Shown here: piece by piece, positions 47,322 to 58,959 of the stretch
Layout of the letters: each line of letters starts with the position of its first letter
Position numbering within the stretch: position 1 is the stretch's first letter
DNA from: Odontocerum albicorne
Lineage: Eukaryota > Arthropoda > Insecta > Trichoptera > Odontoceridae
Assembly (NCBI GenBank): GCA_949825065.1
Contig: OX463856.1
Location: forward strand, 15,794,948 to 15,858,947
Reading direction: 5' to 3'
DNA length: 64,000 bases
Notes under the pieces: model-generated
The model's database searches: none
Told to the model about the DNA's origin: nothing
What the model saw: only the letters and a program-made list of their open reading frames with translations
Program-made: the position numbers and the translations under genes

Positions 47322-48565
47322 TGTCACACCTCTTTCCTATTTAAAACAATATTAGGTTGTACACAAAAAAAATACATATATTAGTTATAAAACATTACCA
47401 ACATATGAGGTGTGACATATCCCGTTCAGCTCCGTCGGCTTCTTTCGAGACAGGTACTCTTTAGGTCTCTGGGGTTTTGTTGGGTTCCTCTGACTCTGAA
47501 TAACTCTCTTTCAACTCTCGCAGGGACAGGCGACACAATTAAACAAGTATGATTTGGAATGAAAACAGTTTATTATATTGTAAAAAAAAGAAAAAAAGAA
47601 AAAAAATAATATATAAAAAAAACTCGACGAATGTCAAGAAAAAAAAGTTTAAAATTGGCAAGAAGAAATGTGTTGTATTTGGCAAGGGAGATTTCAATAA
47701 CAATTTGAAATTACTTTACTCGGTGGGTTTTTTTTTTAGCGTGGCGATGAAATCCACATTAAAAATAGGAGGAATAATATTCACCCGTAATATAAGATGG
47801 CGTCCTGGACTTCTGTGATATATGAAGAAAACTAGTCTGGCTGTCCTCGGTACAAAACACTATTTCTGAACAGACGTCCTAACCGTGTTGTATCTGAAGG
47901 CACCAGAGAGCTCCTCGTGGAGTTCCGGGCCTTTTATAGTCACTTGCGAGAAAGAGATGCTACATGACTTCCTTCCCTCTTTAAAAATACTATAGCGGCC
48001 TGTTAGACCCGAGATTATAAGGAAGGACAATTGATTTCGGCATTTCTACACAATTCAGCAAAGCAAAAGAAAAAAAAAGGGTCCATGTCTAGACTCTACC
48101 TTATCTTTTTAAAAGACAATTGAGATCGGTATCTCTTAGAATTACTCAAAAGGATATATCGACGGAATTTAGTGTTTCCTTGAACAATGGATTTCTTTTT
48201 TATGACCGTGCTTTTGTTTTCACAGTCGTTTACCGATGGTCTTACAAATTCCATCTTTACAAAACAAAATTACATTTTATTATAGGCCCCCCCTTTTCTT
48301 AAACAAACAATAACCATGGGATGCTTTACAATCCAGGATATAATCCTGTACTGCAAGGCGGTGAGCACTTAAAATAACATCCTTTTGTACTGCAAGGCGG
48401 TGAGCACTTAAAATAACCCTTTCTTTTATTGGTTTAATCCTAGCGACAGTATTAGAAATATACTAAATTATTTTGTTTAGAGAAGCCTGTTTCAGGAGCA
48501 TGAAAATAGTGGGAATTTAGTCTTGGGGACGTGAACTATGTAATTTATCCAATACAGTCCTGACA
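47322..48565 (-). repeat. LTR, right (5' LTR in element sense)
   Basis: 1244 bp, the promoter-bearing LTR for minus-strand transcription. The near identity to the left LTR implies very recent insertion. Confidence 0.95.
47931..47938 (-). promoter_or_regulatory. TATA box of the LTR promoter
   Basis: TATAAAAG on the minus strand in a GC-richer setting (GACTATAAAAGGCCCGGAAC). An identical copy is at 39440-39447. A minus-strand AATAAA at ~47568-47575 downstream could be the R/U5 polyadenylation signal. Confidence 0.6.
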
Positions 48566-48569
48566 AGGG

Positions 48570-49575
48570 TTATTAACTTTGCAACCATCTCATCCATGTT
48601 ATTTTTCATGCACACCCTTATTATGAAGAACGAGAGATAGAATATCGTTTTTTTAACATATTGGTTGGCTCATTTATTTATTATAAGGAATCTTGTACGT
48701 TATGCTTTTATTTCAATGTTCATGAGAACATTTTTCGATTATTAAAAAAACTATTTTTTCATTCTCGAGACAAGTTTGTAAGTAGCGGCTTTAAATTGTC
48801 TTACAGCAGAATAAATGTATTTAAAAACGTGCAAATATAATCAAATAACCCTGCTTATTATGTGTTTTTATGGTTCATTACATTAAAAAGAACTCTGTTA
48901 CATATTTTAAGAATGACAAAGATAAATAATCGAGTAAATTTTCTTAGTTTATGCTCGTAACGTTTAAGAGTATAGAGACAGCATTATTTTCTGCAGTCGT
49001 AAGTTACATTGTTAAAAATGGCTTGGTAAAAGATATATGGATTGGAATTTATAATAAGGGGGGGGGGGGGAGAACACGAAATCATTAGTTAGTTTACATT
49101 TATACTATATTTACAAGTCACACATATACTCTTATTGTTTCTATATGGCGATAACTCGACTGGCGAGTGCGGCAATAACACCACGATTAATAACACTTAT
49201 ACGATTGAAAAAACCGAACTAGCCAGGTTTTCAAAGGCAAAAACTTCCTCACAATTTTAAGACCATTCTTTTTTATAGACATTTTCCAAACCAATCACAC
49301 ATGTGCGAACAAAACACATTCATTTCACTCTAACAAAAGCTGAGCTTCCAGCGGTAAGCACATTATCTGATGACCACAGTCGCATCTTAGTATTCTCCCA
49401 CTTTAAAAAAATATTAAGCTCTTAAATATTGCAAAGATTTTTCGTCACACTTTTTAGACCACTCGTTTTGATAGGTATTTTTCTAAACAAATCACACATG
49501 TGTGAAAAATACACATTCATTTTACTCTAACAAAAGCTGAGCTTCCTGCGGTAAGTACTCGTATATTATATAATA
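48570..49575. other. No gene seen; ~196-bp direct repeat, G13 tract
   Basis: Two diverged ~196-bp units: CTCTAACAAAAGCTGAGCTT occurs near 49327 and 49524. A run of 13 G lies at 49059-49071. The right flank of the mariner below (50404-50480) continues the same repeat, so the mariner sits inside it. Confidence 0.6.
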
Positions 49576-49747
49576 TTAGGTGTTAACATAAGTTGTGTCC
49601 ATTTTATTCCAATTTAAAAATGACCACCAAAAGTAAAACAATATGGTAAATGTTATTCGTCATTGGAAAGAAAATTTTCTGTTCTACAAGATATTGTGTT
49701 TGCTTTTACGTTACATATATTATTTTATTTGATAACAAGCCTTCAAA

Positions 49748-50080
49748 ATGGAATGTCAAGTAGACGAAAGTGAGCATTTTCGACACGTTCTTCTGTTCGC
49801 GTTCAATTGAGGGAATAAAGCTGCCAAAGCTGCTCGCGATATTTGCAAAGTGTACGGTGAAGATGCTATGAATGGAAGGACAGCTCGTCGATGGTTTTTG
49901 CGTTTCAAAGATGGTAATTTTGACCTGAAAGACATGGAGCGTTCCGGACGACCAGTGGACTTCGATGAAGATCGCTTAAACCATATTATTCATAAAGATC
50001 CCCTTCAAACCACCGTAGAATTGGCTGAGCAGATGAATTGTAGTCGCATGATTGTGTACCTTGAAACGCAAAAACCATCG
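49748..50080 (+). pseudogene. mariner transposase N-terminal fragment, left arm
   Basis: ATG 49748 gives MECQVDESEHFRHVLLFAFN then a stop, followed by KAAKAARDICKVYGEDAMN, RTARRWFLRFKDGNFDLKD, MERSGRPVDFDEDRLNHI and TTVELAEQMNCSRM. This is the paired helix-turn-helix half of HsMar1/SETMAR-like mariners. The catalytic half is absent. Confidence 0.88.
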
Positions 50081-50084
50081 ATGA

Positions 50085-50221
50085 GCTGTCCTTTCATTCA
50101 TAGCATCTTCACCGTACACTTCGCAAATATCGCGAGCAGCTTTGGCACCTTTAAACCCTCGATTGAACGCGAACAGAAAGAGGTGTCGAAAATGCTCACT
50201 TTCGTCCACTTGACGTTCCAT
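50085..50221 (-). pseudogene. mariner transposase N-terminal fragment, right arm
   Basis: ATG at 50221 (minus): MERQVDESEHFRHLFLFAFN, KAARDICEVYGEDAMNERT, HRWFLRFK, then the palindrome loop. No stop where the left arm has one. The arms differ at several bases, so the inversion is not brand new. Confidence 0.88.
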
Positions 50222-50480
50222 TTTGAAGGCTTGTTATCAAATGAAATAATATATGTAAAGTAAAAGCAAACACAATATTTTGTAGAGCAGAAAATTTTCT
50301 TTCGAATGACGTATAACATTTACATTTTTTTTTACTTTTGGGGCTCATTTTTAAGTTGGAAAAAAACGGACACAATTTATGTTACGAGTAACGCCCAATA
50401 TATTGGCCACAATTACATCTTAGTGTTCTTCGACTTTAAAAAAAAGTTCTTTTATAAATTTTGTTTTTCTAACAGAAGTC

Positions 50481-51255
50481 TCATTAACTTATGAATAAAG
50501 TTATATTTTAAATAGATACAAAGCTTGAGAAAAGCGCTGTCTAAATAGTTTCTCATAAATCATATTTATTATTACTATGATAAAAAATTATCTCTTAATA
50601 TGACTTGACGATATTGAAGATCCAAGTCTGACTGCATCACGGTCCTCAATGCCTCACGACAAAGTTCAACCTCACTCACTATCCCATTTACGTTGAAGGC
50701 TTCACGTTCTCGTCCTTTATTGTCCGCTAATTGTATACGTTGCCAACAAACTGTTATACGGGGCAAACAAACGGCCTTAATTGTTCGGGAGTCAGCAGCG
50801 CGCTGTACTTGATGAGCCCATATTGATCTTTGAGATATTAATGCAGCACATTGTTGCATGTTTAATGATAAATTAGTGTGCTGCGTCTTTATAAATATTC
50901 TATGTGTTATTATAAGCTTTCACTGGACTAAGGATTTCACAAGGTATTTTATATATGAACACATGCGGGAATATCTTTAATTTCAGAGTAATAATTTTAT
51001 ATTTCTCAATCTATGCAATTTGATTCTCATTGCTCTGGATACTTCGACCGTACAGCAATATTTAGTTGAAGTAAAATTATGAAAAAACTTTACACTGTCG
51101 ATGTAAACCGAAAGAGAAAAAAAAACATCTTACATTGCAAGAATGTATTCAAATTATAAGATTTATTTTGATATTAAATTAATTGTATCTATAGATTTTG
51201 CGCTCAATACTAACTTAAATTATTCCTAAACGTTTCATCTGAATCGTTAAATATG
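50481..51255. other. No gene seen
   Basis: A 94-codon minus-strand frame at 50575-50859 (MQQCAALISQRSIWAHQVQR...) has no motif I recognise and no splice context; possibly a transposon remnant. Confidence 0.4.
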
Positions 51256-51259
51256 TTTG

Positions 51260-51690
51260 TGCCGTGGTTATTTTTCTTACGGCTCATTTTAAATATTTGC
51301 AGAACGTCATAGCATTTTTCTATTTCCTTCTTTCAAAATGTCATACAATTGATTCAACTTAACTTTATCTGGTCTTCCTCTACACCAACTTTCACTCACA
51401 TTTGCACTGTATACTTGTTTTGTCAGTCTTTCTTTCATTCATTAGTTTCACGGGCCCAAATCATCTAAGAGTACTTTAAATACATCACCCTTAAATTCAT
51501 ATACACACCTAACCAATTGATTCCGTATTCTATCATACATGGTCAAGCATGTATTACTCTAAGTGCACACATATCTTTTTTAGTATTTTTTATTATCAAC
51601 GTTTCCCTCCCATACATCAAAGTCGATACTTAAATACTATTGTGAACTATCATCTTAGCAAATTTGGATGCTGCCCGGTTCCAGTACATA
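51260..51690 (-). pseudogene. RTE-like LINE 3' remnant, antisense
   Basis: Minus-strand pieces FGPVKLMNERKTDKTS and VESIV.HFERRK with a basic GRGRP-like stretch match the C-terminal region of RTE-like LINE proteins (LRWFGHVKRMNEERLTK... in the family). Multiple stops. Confidence 0.5.
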
Positions 51691-51750
51691 TGTTTTAAAT
51701 AGAAATTTATAAAACTATTTTACAAATTGAACAGATATTCAATCAATATA

Positions 51751-52706
51751 CAGGGTGTAACATGAGGGGACGATCAACGGAAACAAGGTGATGGGGGACC
51801 TCTATACCTATCGATTTAACTCCCATATATGTTCAGCGATATTCAGTGGTTCTCAAGTAATTTGAATTTTTGTGAAATTTGAATAAAAACCCGATTTTAG
51901 ACTTAACTTCGTAAGTGTAACTAAACTATTAGCTCATCTTAAAAATTTTTGCAAGTATAATTTTTCATCCAACGTTCATGAGCTCTAGATAAAAAAAATC
52001 ACACCTCTTTTTTTTTACAATTTATCTTAAAAACTACTCACGTTTATGGAAAATTAACCCCTAAAATTTAATTTGGCTAGTACTAGAGTATCATGTTGAA
52101 ACATTTACTAAAATGGTACAAGTCCCAAAAATCGATATTTTTTCATGAAGTCAAAGACTACTTTAAAGGGTGAAAATAGGTGTTCTAATGTAACTGCGCT
52201 ACTTACCAGAATCATCAGGTAGCAGCGGTTGGTTGACGTTGACTTAGCTTTGACTACTTTCATGAGCTCAAGACTTACCGGTTGGTTGAAATTTGAAGGT
52301 TTAATTTTCCATAAACGTGAGTAGTTTTTAAGATAAATTGTAGAAAAAAAGAGGTGTGATTTTTTTATCTTGAGCTCATGAAAGTAGGAGGAAAAATTAT
52401 ACTTGCAAAAATTTTTAATATGATTTTTTTTCTTTCCTAATTTAGAGTGTTGCGACGAAAAGTGGAAATGTTGTACGTAAGGCTCATTATTAAACTACTT
52501 CTAGAAAAAACTCACGATCGCAGAGCTAATAGTTTAGTTACACTTACGAAATTAGTCTAAAATCGGGGTTTTATTCAAATTTCACCAAAATCCAAGTTAC
52601 TTGAGAGCCACTGAATATCGCTGAACATACATAGGGGTTAAATCGATAGGTATTAAGGTCCCCCATCACCTTGCTTCCGTTGATCGTCGCCTCATGTTAC
52701 ACCCTG
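51751..52706. mobile_element. 956-bp fold-back element (MITE-like)
   Basis: CAGGGTGTAACATGAGGGGA at 51751 pairs with TCATGTTACACCCTG at 52692-52706. The arms pair over hundreds of bases (e.g. TAGTTTAGTTACACTTACGA at ~52529 with its complement at ~51910; an ACTCACGTTTATGGAAAATT pair nearer the centre). TATA on each side (51747-51750, 52707-52710). No open frame. Superfamily not assignable by eye. Confidence 0.88.
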
Positions 52707-52710
52707 TATA

Positions 52711-53298
52711 AACATTCTACGTAGTGTATCAAAATATGATAAACCAATATTATAATAGTTTTACGAAAACAACAACAAATGTTACCAATCATTAGATAAA
52801 AACATGTCATACCATTTTTTTAATATTTTTGTAGGAAAGATAATAAATTCATATGTATTTTTTGTTACTAAGAAAAGCGATTGTACACTTAAAGTACGCC
52901 TTTTTATGTGCGCCTCACCTGACTATTTCAACACGACGAAACTTGTAGTGGGTGGCTAAAACAGTCTAAAGTGCTAAGACAGTCACTTGCTAGTTCTTAT
53001 CAAAACCAAATTATTCACAATGAAGTAAAAATAAAATCTATCTCGAATGAAGGTGGAATTTATTAACTTCGAGCCAAAGTAAAAAATTAAATGATTTATT
53101 TCTTTTGCAAAAAATCATGAACATGCAATAAATAATATTTTTTTCTCAATTAAAATATGTTTTTTTCAATATTCCTAACTCATTCCATATGTTTTTTTTA
53201 TTGTAAACAAAGTACCTCTAATCACAAACAAAACCTATTAACTGAAGACATTTTTTGGCAAATAAATTTTCTAAGATTGTCGATACATTTTTCCATAA
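52711..53298. other. No gene seen
   Basis: AT-rich spacer without recognisable features. Confidence 0.45.
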
Positions 53299-53425
53299 TC
53301 TGTTAAACTATCAAGTAGGCTGATTGCAGAGTGGGTGTAGTCTGTTGAACTATAAAGTAGGCTGATTGCAGAGTGGGTGTAGCCTGTTGAACTATAAAGT
53401 AGGCTGATTGCAGAGTGGGTGTAGA
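53299..53425. repeat. 42-bp tandem repeat, 3 units
   Basis: AGGCTGATTGCAGAGTGGGT recurs at 53317, 53359 and 53401, with CTGTTGAACTATAAAGT between. Nearly identical units. Confidence 0.9.
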
Positions 53426-53689
53426 ATATACTCGTAAAATTTGTACTCTACTATTATTTTTGCGTTAATGTCAAATTGATATGATGAGATATGAGCAGCT
53501 AACTAGAGAGGGCGCAGTGTCGTGTGATCAGCGGTGTATTTGTAATTTTTTTATATAATTTTAATAGTTTTGACTCGTGTTCTTACTTACTTACACATTA
53601 TTCTAAATGTTTAGTTGAGGTGTCATTTTATTTGGTTTTGTCGAATTGTTATAATTTGTTTTTTTTATATGAAGATAATTTTTTTATAT

Positions 53690-54870
53690 TGTAAATGACC
53701 GAACCATCCACGAGAACAAGCTGGATACAGGAAGGGTTTCAGTACCAAGGATCATATTCAAGTGCTACGGGAAATAATACAACGATGTGAGGAATACGAA
53801 CTCCCTAGCTTTTGTGGACTACGAAAAGGCTTTTGACTCAGTCAAGAAAGCTGCCATACTAGAAGCTCTAAAGACACAAGGCAATGATAGAGCACACATT
53901 CAGTTGTTCAATAATATTTATAAGGATGCAGCAGTAAAAACACATATCCACAAATCCCCGGAACCTTCCAAATTGGAAAGTGAGTTCGTCAAGGAGATAC
54001 TATTTCCCCAAAATTATTCACAGCTACACTTGAATACGTCTTTAAAATAAACTAGAATGGGACAATAAAGGCCTGGTGATTGATGGAAAATACCTGAGCC
54101 ATTTGAGACTTACAGACGATATCGTTATATTCTCACAAAACCCGAATGATCTTCAGCACCAACTGCAAGAATTGGCAGAGGTCAGTAAAGAAGTTGGTTT
54201 AAAAATGAATATATCAAAAACCAAATATATGATGAACGGCTTTGCTACCCCAAAACCAATAAACGTAGATGAAAAGCCGCTAAAACTAGTCCAGGAATAT
54301 GTGTATCTGGGCCAACTTATTTCCTTTGTAGGTGGCATATCGGAATAAATACCACGAACAACAAAACTAGCGTAAAGCTTATTTGGACGTTCGAACAACA
54401 TCTTCAAAAGTAATCTCCCAATATCCTTCAAGCGAAAGGTTTACAACCAGTGTATTTTCCCAGAACTTACGTATGGCTGCGAGACATGGACGCTCACAGT
54501 AAAGAACACACAAAAGCTCCAGACCGCACAAAAGGGCATGGAGAGATGCATGTTGGGATATACTAAAAGAAACCGTAAACGAAACACCTGGATTCGCAAT
54601 ATAACAAAGGTAGAAGACGTTATAAAGGTGTGCAAAAGAATGAAGTGGCAATGGGCAAGACACGTAGCCAGAATGTCAGACTTCCGATGGACATTCGAAA
54701 TAATCCAATGGTACCCAAGAGGCATAAAGAGGCCCAAAAGAAGACCGAAGATACGCTGGATAGATGAAATCAGGAAGCATCACATGACATCAACGAGCAA
54801 AAAACCTAACTATTTGGAGTCAACTTGGGGAGACCTTCATCCAGCAGTGGATTGACCCTGGTTGACAATA
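53690..54870 (+). pseudogene. RTE-like LINE reverse transcriptase, broken
   Basis: In order: EQAGYRKGFSTKDHIQVLRE (53708 on), a frameshift, then AFVDYEKAFDSVKKAAILEA with the motif-A Asp (53805 on), a gap, LRLTDDIVIFSQNPNDLQHQ where the usual FADD is LTDD (54103 on), VYLGQLIS, then YTKRNRKRNTWIRN, MKWQWARHVARM and RPKIRWIDEIRKHHMTS, ending at a stop at 54855. A short 3' end GACAATAATGATGATATTG is RTE-like. Stops and shifts make it inactive. No 5' endonuclease part is seen. Confidence 0.85.
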
Positions 54871-55198
54871 ATGATGATATTGTAAGTAGAACACGAACTA
54901 CTTTTTTTAATATTTTTTAGATACATTGTACCGTAAATGATAAAAAAGAATAAGTGGATTAGGATTTTGCGATAGTTATATACTTCGCCCCTCTTCTATA
55001 CAGTTAAACATGATTTCGTATAATTGCTTAATGTCAGCATAGATTTTCTATTTTTTTCAATACGTTACGTTCATAAGTATTTTGGCTTATATACGTTGCT
55101 TCTATTATCTTCTTCAATATCAAACATTTAATGCTAGTCACTTATAATAAATACCTCCGTGGCGATAATCAAGCTATAAGATAAGAAAGTTGTGTATT
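54871..55198. other. Flank of dead Gr exon, possible exon 4 relic
   Basis: On the minus strand 55173-55130 reads LIIATEVFIISD then stop after a TTATAG, faintly like a last Gr exon, but the implied intron (~27 nt) is too short to be real unless deleted. Otherwise nothing. Confidence 0.25.
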
Positions 55199-55200
55199 AC

Positions 55201-55290
55201 CTTTATAAACAGGGTTTTGTCGATAGGAAACATTCCACACGCACTGTTCTTAACTTACACGTATACCATTTGCATGATGAAATGATGAAT
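55201..55290 (-). pseudogene. Gr pseudogene, isolated exon 3
   Basis: 90 bp, the exact length of exon 3 in the three Gr genes, between TTTGTAG and donor GTAATA. Reads IHHFIMQMVYV, stop, VKNSACGMFPIDKTLFIK; the CGMFPID core matches exon 3 of the plus-strand Gr. The stop disables it. I did not find its exons 1 and 2. Confidence 0.82.
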
Positions 55291-57060
55291 CTACAAATAA
55301 TTAAATACACAATGAGATTTATAAACAGAAATACAAGTGTGGTGGAAAAAAGATAAAAAGGGAACGTGTTTTATCAGTAAGAAAGTTGTAACAAAACAAT
55401 TCCTAGTATCCCAAAATTTTAATAAAAATCCACTGCACTTTGACTCAGAATTTAATGTTTTGAATACACAATACATACACAGTCTTAACTCCTTTCTTAT
55501 TTATATCCCTTCTGGGGTACGCAGAGATCACGATACTTTTTTGTTCACGCACACTGCATCACTCTCATGCATATATTTCTTTACACAAACTCTTCTGTTC
55601 TCTTACATTTTAACTCAACATTAGTTTGCTCGTATTTAGGAGTTGCAATTTCTAGTCGTTTTTCTTTGATAACCGTCAACTTTCAATACGAGAAGGAACA
55701 AAAAAAAGACTTTAAATATTTTTCTGTTTGGTTGGCCAAAAGTGATGAATGTTTGGGTTAAACTTAAACGTAAAATTACACCAAATGCTAGTGAACGATG
55801 ATTTTTTTAAATTTTCAGTATTCAGCAATCTTGTGTCGTAAAACACTAGTTATTCTCAATCAAGACCTTAATTTGGTCGACATTAGTGCTAATCAGCATT
55901 CCTTAACGGACACCGTCTTGAACTCTGGTATCGCCGTTACAGATTTTTAAACCACATTTGACACTCACGATGACTTACTGCATCGTCGTCATACACTGTA
56001 TAGGTACATATATTTTATTTGGTTTGTGTCACATTTTGTCCACGAAAGTAAAAAAAACCTTATTTTGTCTCATCTTGTAAAAAACGTCAAAAACAATTCC
56101 TTTATCAATTTGGGTAATCAATTATCTTCCAAAACAATACAACTTTTATCTTTCATAATAATGTACATTCAGCATGTTTGGGATGAAGAAAATTTTTTTT
56201 ATGCTAACGACATGTATTCGAGAAATACAAAACTTATGTCCGGACAACATATTAAAATACTTTAAAAAATGTTTATCTTTCAAATTCAATACTTCAATAT
56301 AGTCATTGACATTACAGTTGTTTTGATGAAAATTGGAAAATTTTATTAGTATCAGGGGTTAAGTAGCAACTTAACAAAGAACAAAGATTATATAGCTTTC
56401 ATGAATATCTCTTTTGTTTTGAAGCATCTTTTTTTTTAATTTTCTAGTTTTTAAAATAATTAAAGTAATGCCTCATTTACAGGAATATCATGTTTCTAAA
56501 AGCGATAACTAATTTGGTCACAATAAAATTACATTGATAGAAAAAAACAACCATAGATATTTATTTATCAGGCAATCTTACATACAAATTCAGACACGCT
56601 AAGAATTTAACCTTAAATACTGGTTCATGTATGTCATATTTTTATATTCCTGCATATCCTTCGATTGAACATCTTATAGAGATGAAATATTTTAGTTTTA
56701 TTAAAGATATTTTTAAATTTTTTTATTCCTTTAGGATATTTACCGAAAAGGGTGATGGTTAAACTTTTTTCATACATTTTTAATTATTGATTAACCTATA
56801 TTTTTAACATTTGGTTTTTGTACGAATAACTATTAAAATTTTGAAGTTAACCTTGTAAACAGGTATACCTTGTGAAACATAATGTTGTATAAATCGTGGT
56901 TTTGAAAATAGAAATAAATATTAAAAATTATCAAAAAATATTTGAATTTTTATCCGTATAAAATTCAATTGACACAAGAGCTACAGGAAAATGTCCATAA
57001 ACGACGGTGAGATTGGAGTACTCTGGTTTTACAGGTCGGTATTATACCGCCGTCTATAAT
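55291..57060. other. No gene seen
   Basis: AT-rich with frames under 100 codons. 55510-55535 (CCCTTCTGGGGTACGCAGAG) resembles a LINE-end remnant. Exons 1 and 2 of the dead Gr could have lain here but are not recognisable. Confidence 0.4.
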
Positions 57061-57079
57061 AGACGACCACCATTTTTGG

Positions 57080-57692
57080 CAAAAAATCATCATGAGCGAC
57101 GAGGAATATTCCGACTTGGCTGGCTTTGTTAATAAACAGAATAGTCACTATTGGGGCACTGAATATCCTCAATTGATACACCAACGACCATTACACCCTC
57201 GTAGAGTGACTGTATTGTGCGCCATTTGGGCTGGCGGCATCATTGGACCATATTTCTTTGAGGACGCTAGAGACAATGTTGCAACAGTTACTGGTGATTG
57301 CTATCGTGACATGTATGGTAAACTTTTGTGTGCCCGAATTGGATCAATTGAGCCTACAGCACGTGTGGTTCCGACAGGACGGTGCCACATCACACACAGC
57401 TCGTGCTTTGCGAGAAACATTTCCCGGCTAAAAATGATGTCAAAAAGTGGTGATATCGACTACCCCCACGATCCCCTGATTTAACCGCCCCTGATTATTT
57501 CCTATAAGATTACTTGAAGGAAAAGGTGTAAATCAACAAACCAACTACAATCCCAATGCTTAAGAACAATATTCGAAAATAAATTGCTGAAATAACACCA
57601 GAAGTCTGCGACAATGTCATGAGAAATTTGCTTGAAAAAGCTTGCGTTTGCGCCACGTCCAGAGGTGGCCACTTGACCGACATTATATTCCA
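57080..57692 (+). pseudogene. Tc1/mariner-superfamily transposase remnant
   Basis: MSDEEYSDLAGFVNKQNSHY (57092 on), HPRRVTVLCAIWAGGIIGPY, then after frameshifts WFRQDGATSHTA (57389), SGDIDYPHDPLI, and an end CATSRGGHLTDIIFHT, stop (57690). These match the catalytic half of IS630-type transposases common in arthropods (SDEAHFHL..., WFQQDGATCHTA...). The first catalytic region keeps SDE; the PPRSCDLTPLD block is damaged. Confidence 0.8.
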
Positions 57693-57965
57693 TACATAAT
57701 GGTAAAGACCATATAATCAATCAATGAAATATAAATTATAAAATTATGTTTCCTTTAAAAGTTATAAAAAAACATCAGCCTGGAACATAAAACGCGACCT
57801 GTATAAACTTTTCACACTTCCCTCTTTCAAGATTTAATTGCGTCTGCTACAAATTTTTAGGTCTTTCCAAACTTATTTTACTTTTCAAACTTATCGTGAA
57901 AATGATATAAAAAATTTCCAGTACATAAGTTGAAAATTAAAATTTTTATCGTTATTTCAACGTAT

Positions 57966-58516
57966 TTTGAAAAATTGGTTTTCAGCGGCTGTTGATAAAA
58001 ATCTATGAATTTATTATAATAACCCCATCGAAATTATAATTTTTCGTCAATATTTATTCATAATAACATATATCTGAGGTAAAATTATCGATACTTATCT
58101 TACCATACACAACAAAAATATCATACATAGATTTTGAAAAATTGGTTTTCAACGGCTGTTGATAAAAATCTATGAATTTATTATAATAACCCCATCGAAA
58201 TTATAATTTTTCGTCAATATTTATTCCTAATAACATATATCTGAGGTAAAATTATCGATACTTATCTTACTACACACAACAAAAATATCATACATAGATT
58301 TTGAAAAATTGGTTTTCAGCGGCTGTTGATAAAAATCTATGAATTCATTGTAATGGATTTTGAAAAAATAGTTTTTTAGCGGCTATTGATGAAAATCTAA
58401 GAATTTATTATAACTCCATCTAAATTATCATTTTTCGTCAATATTTATTCCTAATAACATATGTCTGAGGTAAAATTATCGATACTTATCTTTATACACA
58501 ACAAAAGTGTCATACA
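57966..58516. repeat. ~167-bp tandem repeat, 3 to 4 units
   Basis: TTTTGAAAAATTGGTTTTCA recurs at ~57965, 58132 and 58299, with a partial unit near 58360. Units include AATCTATGAATTTATTATAA and TATCTGAGGTAAAATTATCG. Non-coding, between two converging transposase remnants. Confidence 0.9.
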
Positions 58517-58955
58517 AATATCACTTTGAAAATCTTCTTTTACTTTTCAAGTAGCATTAAATCATAAACTCATTTTCTTTTTTAAAAATTATTTCGTTAT
58601 TTCATACGTAAATCAGTAATATGTTTCCTCCAAAACCAGATTTAATGACACCAAAAAACCTCAATAAAAAGTAATCATTAGCAAATGCTCATGAATATTT
58701 AAGAATGCGTTACGTTTGATTTTTTCCACACACTTTGGTATCAACACGCTGAAGCTCAGGAAAAAAATTAAACGAATTTTAAAAAATGTTCTTCACTTAG
58801 AGCGCTGTTTTTGAATTAGGTTTTCAAACGTACAAGACTGCAACCCTTATATAGGATGTTTTTTTTGGGTGTGATAGGATTTGTTTTTGAAATAAAACAC
58901 ATATAAATTATTTAAATGGCCGAGCATTTGAATTCAAATTATAAGCTGTTTAACG
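58517..58955. other. No gene seen
   Basis: AT-rich, nothing recognised. Confidence 0.45.
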
Positions 58956-58959
58956 AAAA

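Larger units (their letters stand above)
38831..48565 (-). mobile_element. 9.7-kb non-coding LTR retrotransposon (LARD-like)
   Basis: Two direct terminal repeats (38831-40072 and 47322-48565), each TGT...ACA, flanked by the 4-bp target copy AGGG (38827-38830, 48566-48569). Orientation is minus: next to the right LTR lies a primer-site-like TGGCCCCCGAACGCGGGGCG (minus strand, 47317-47298), next to the left LTR a purine tract AGGGTGGGG (minus strand, 40082-40073), and the TATAAAAG box reads minus. The ~7.2-kb interior has no frame over about 200 codons and no protease, reverse-transcriptase, RNase H or integrase motif. That fits a large retrotransposon derivative mobilised in trans by a partner element, probably Ty3/gypsy or BEL (inference). 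Confidence 0.9.
49576..50398. mobile_element. Self-complementary mariner (two head-to-head 5' halves)
   Basis: Ends TTAGGTGTTA... and ...AACGCCCAA with TA on each side (49574-49575, 50399-50400). The left arm (49576 to ~49914) and the reverse-complemented right arm (~50085-50398) both contain the 5' end and first ~60 codons of the same mariner; about 170 bp of further transposase forms the loop. Transcripts would fold into a long hairpin. Confidence 0.9.

Noticed and set aside
49850..50263. 137-codon frame as a gene
   Set aside because: It reads sense mariner transposase, then antisense of the same sequence after the palindrome centre, so the second half is meaningless.
50575..50859. 94-codon minus-strand frame as a gene
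   Set aside because: No motif, no splice context, surrounded by transposon debris.
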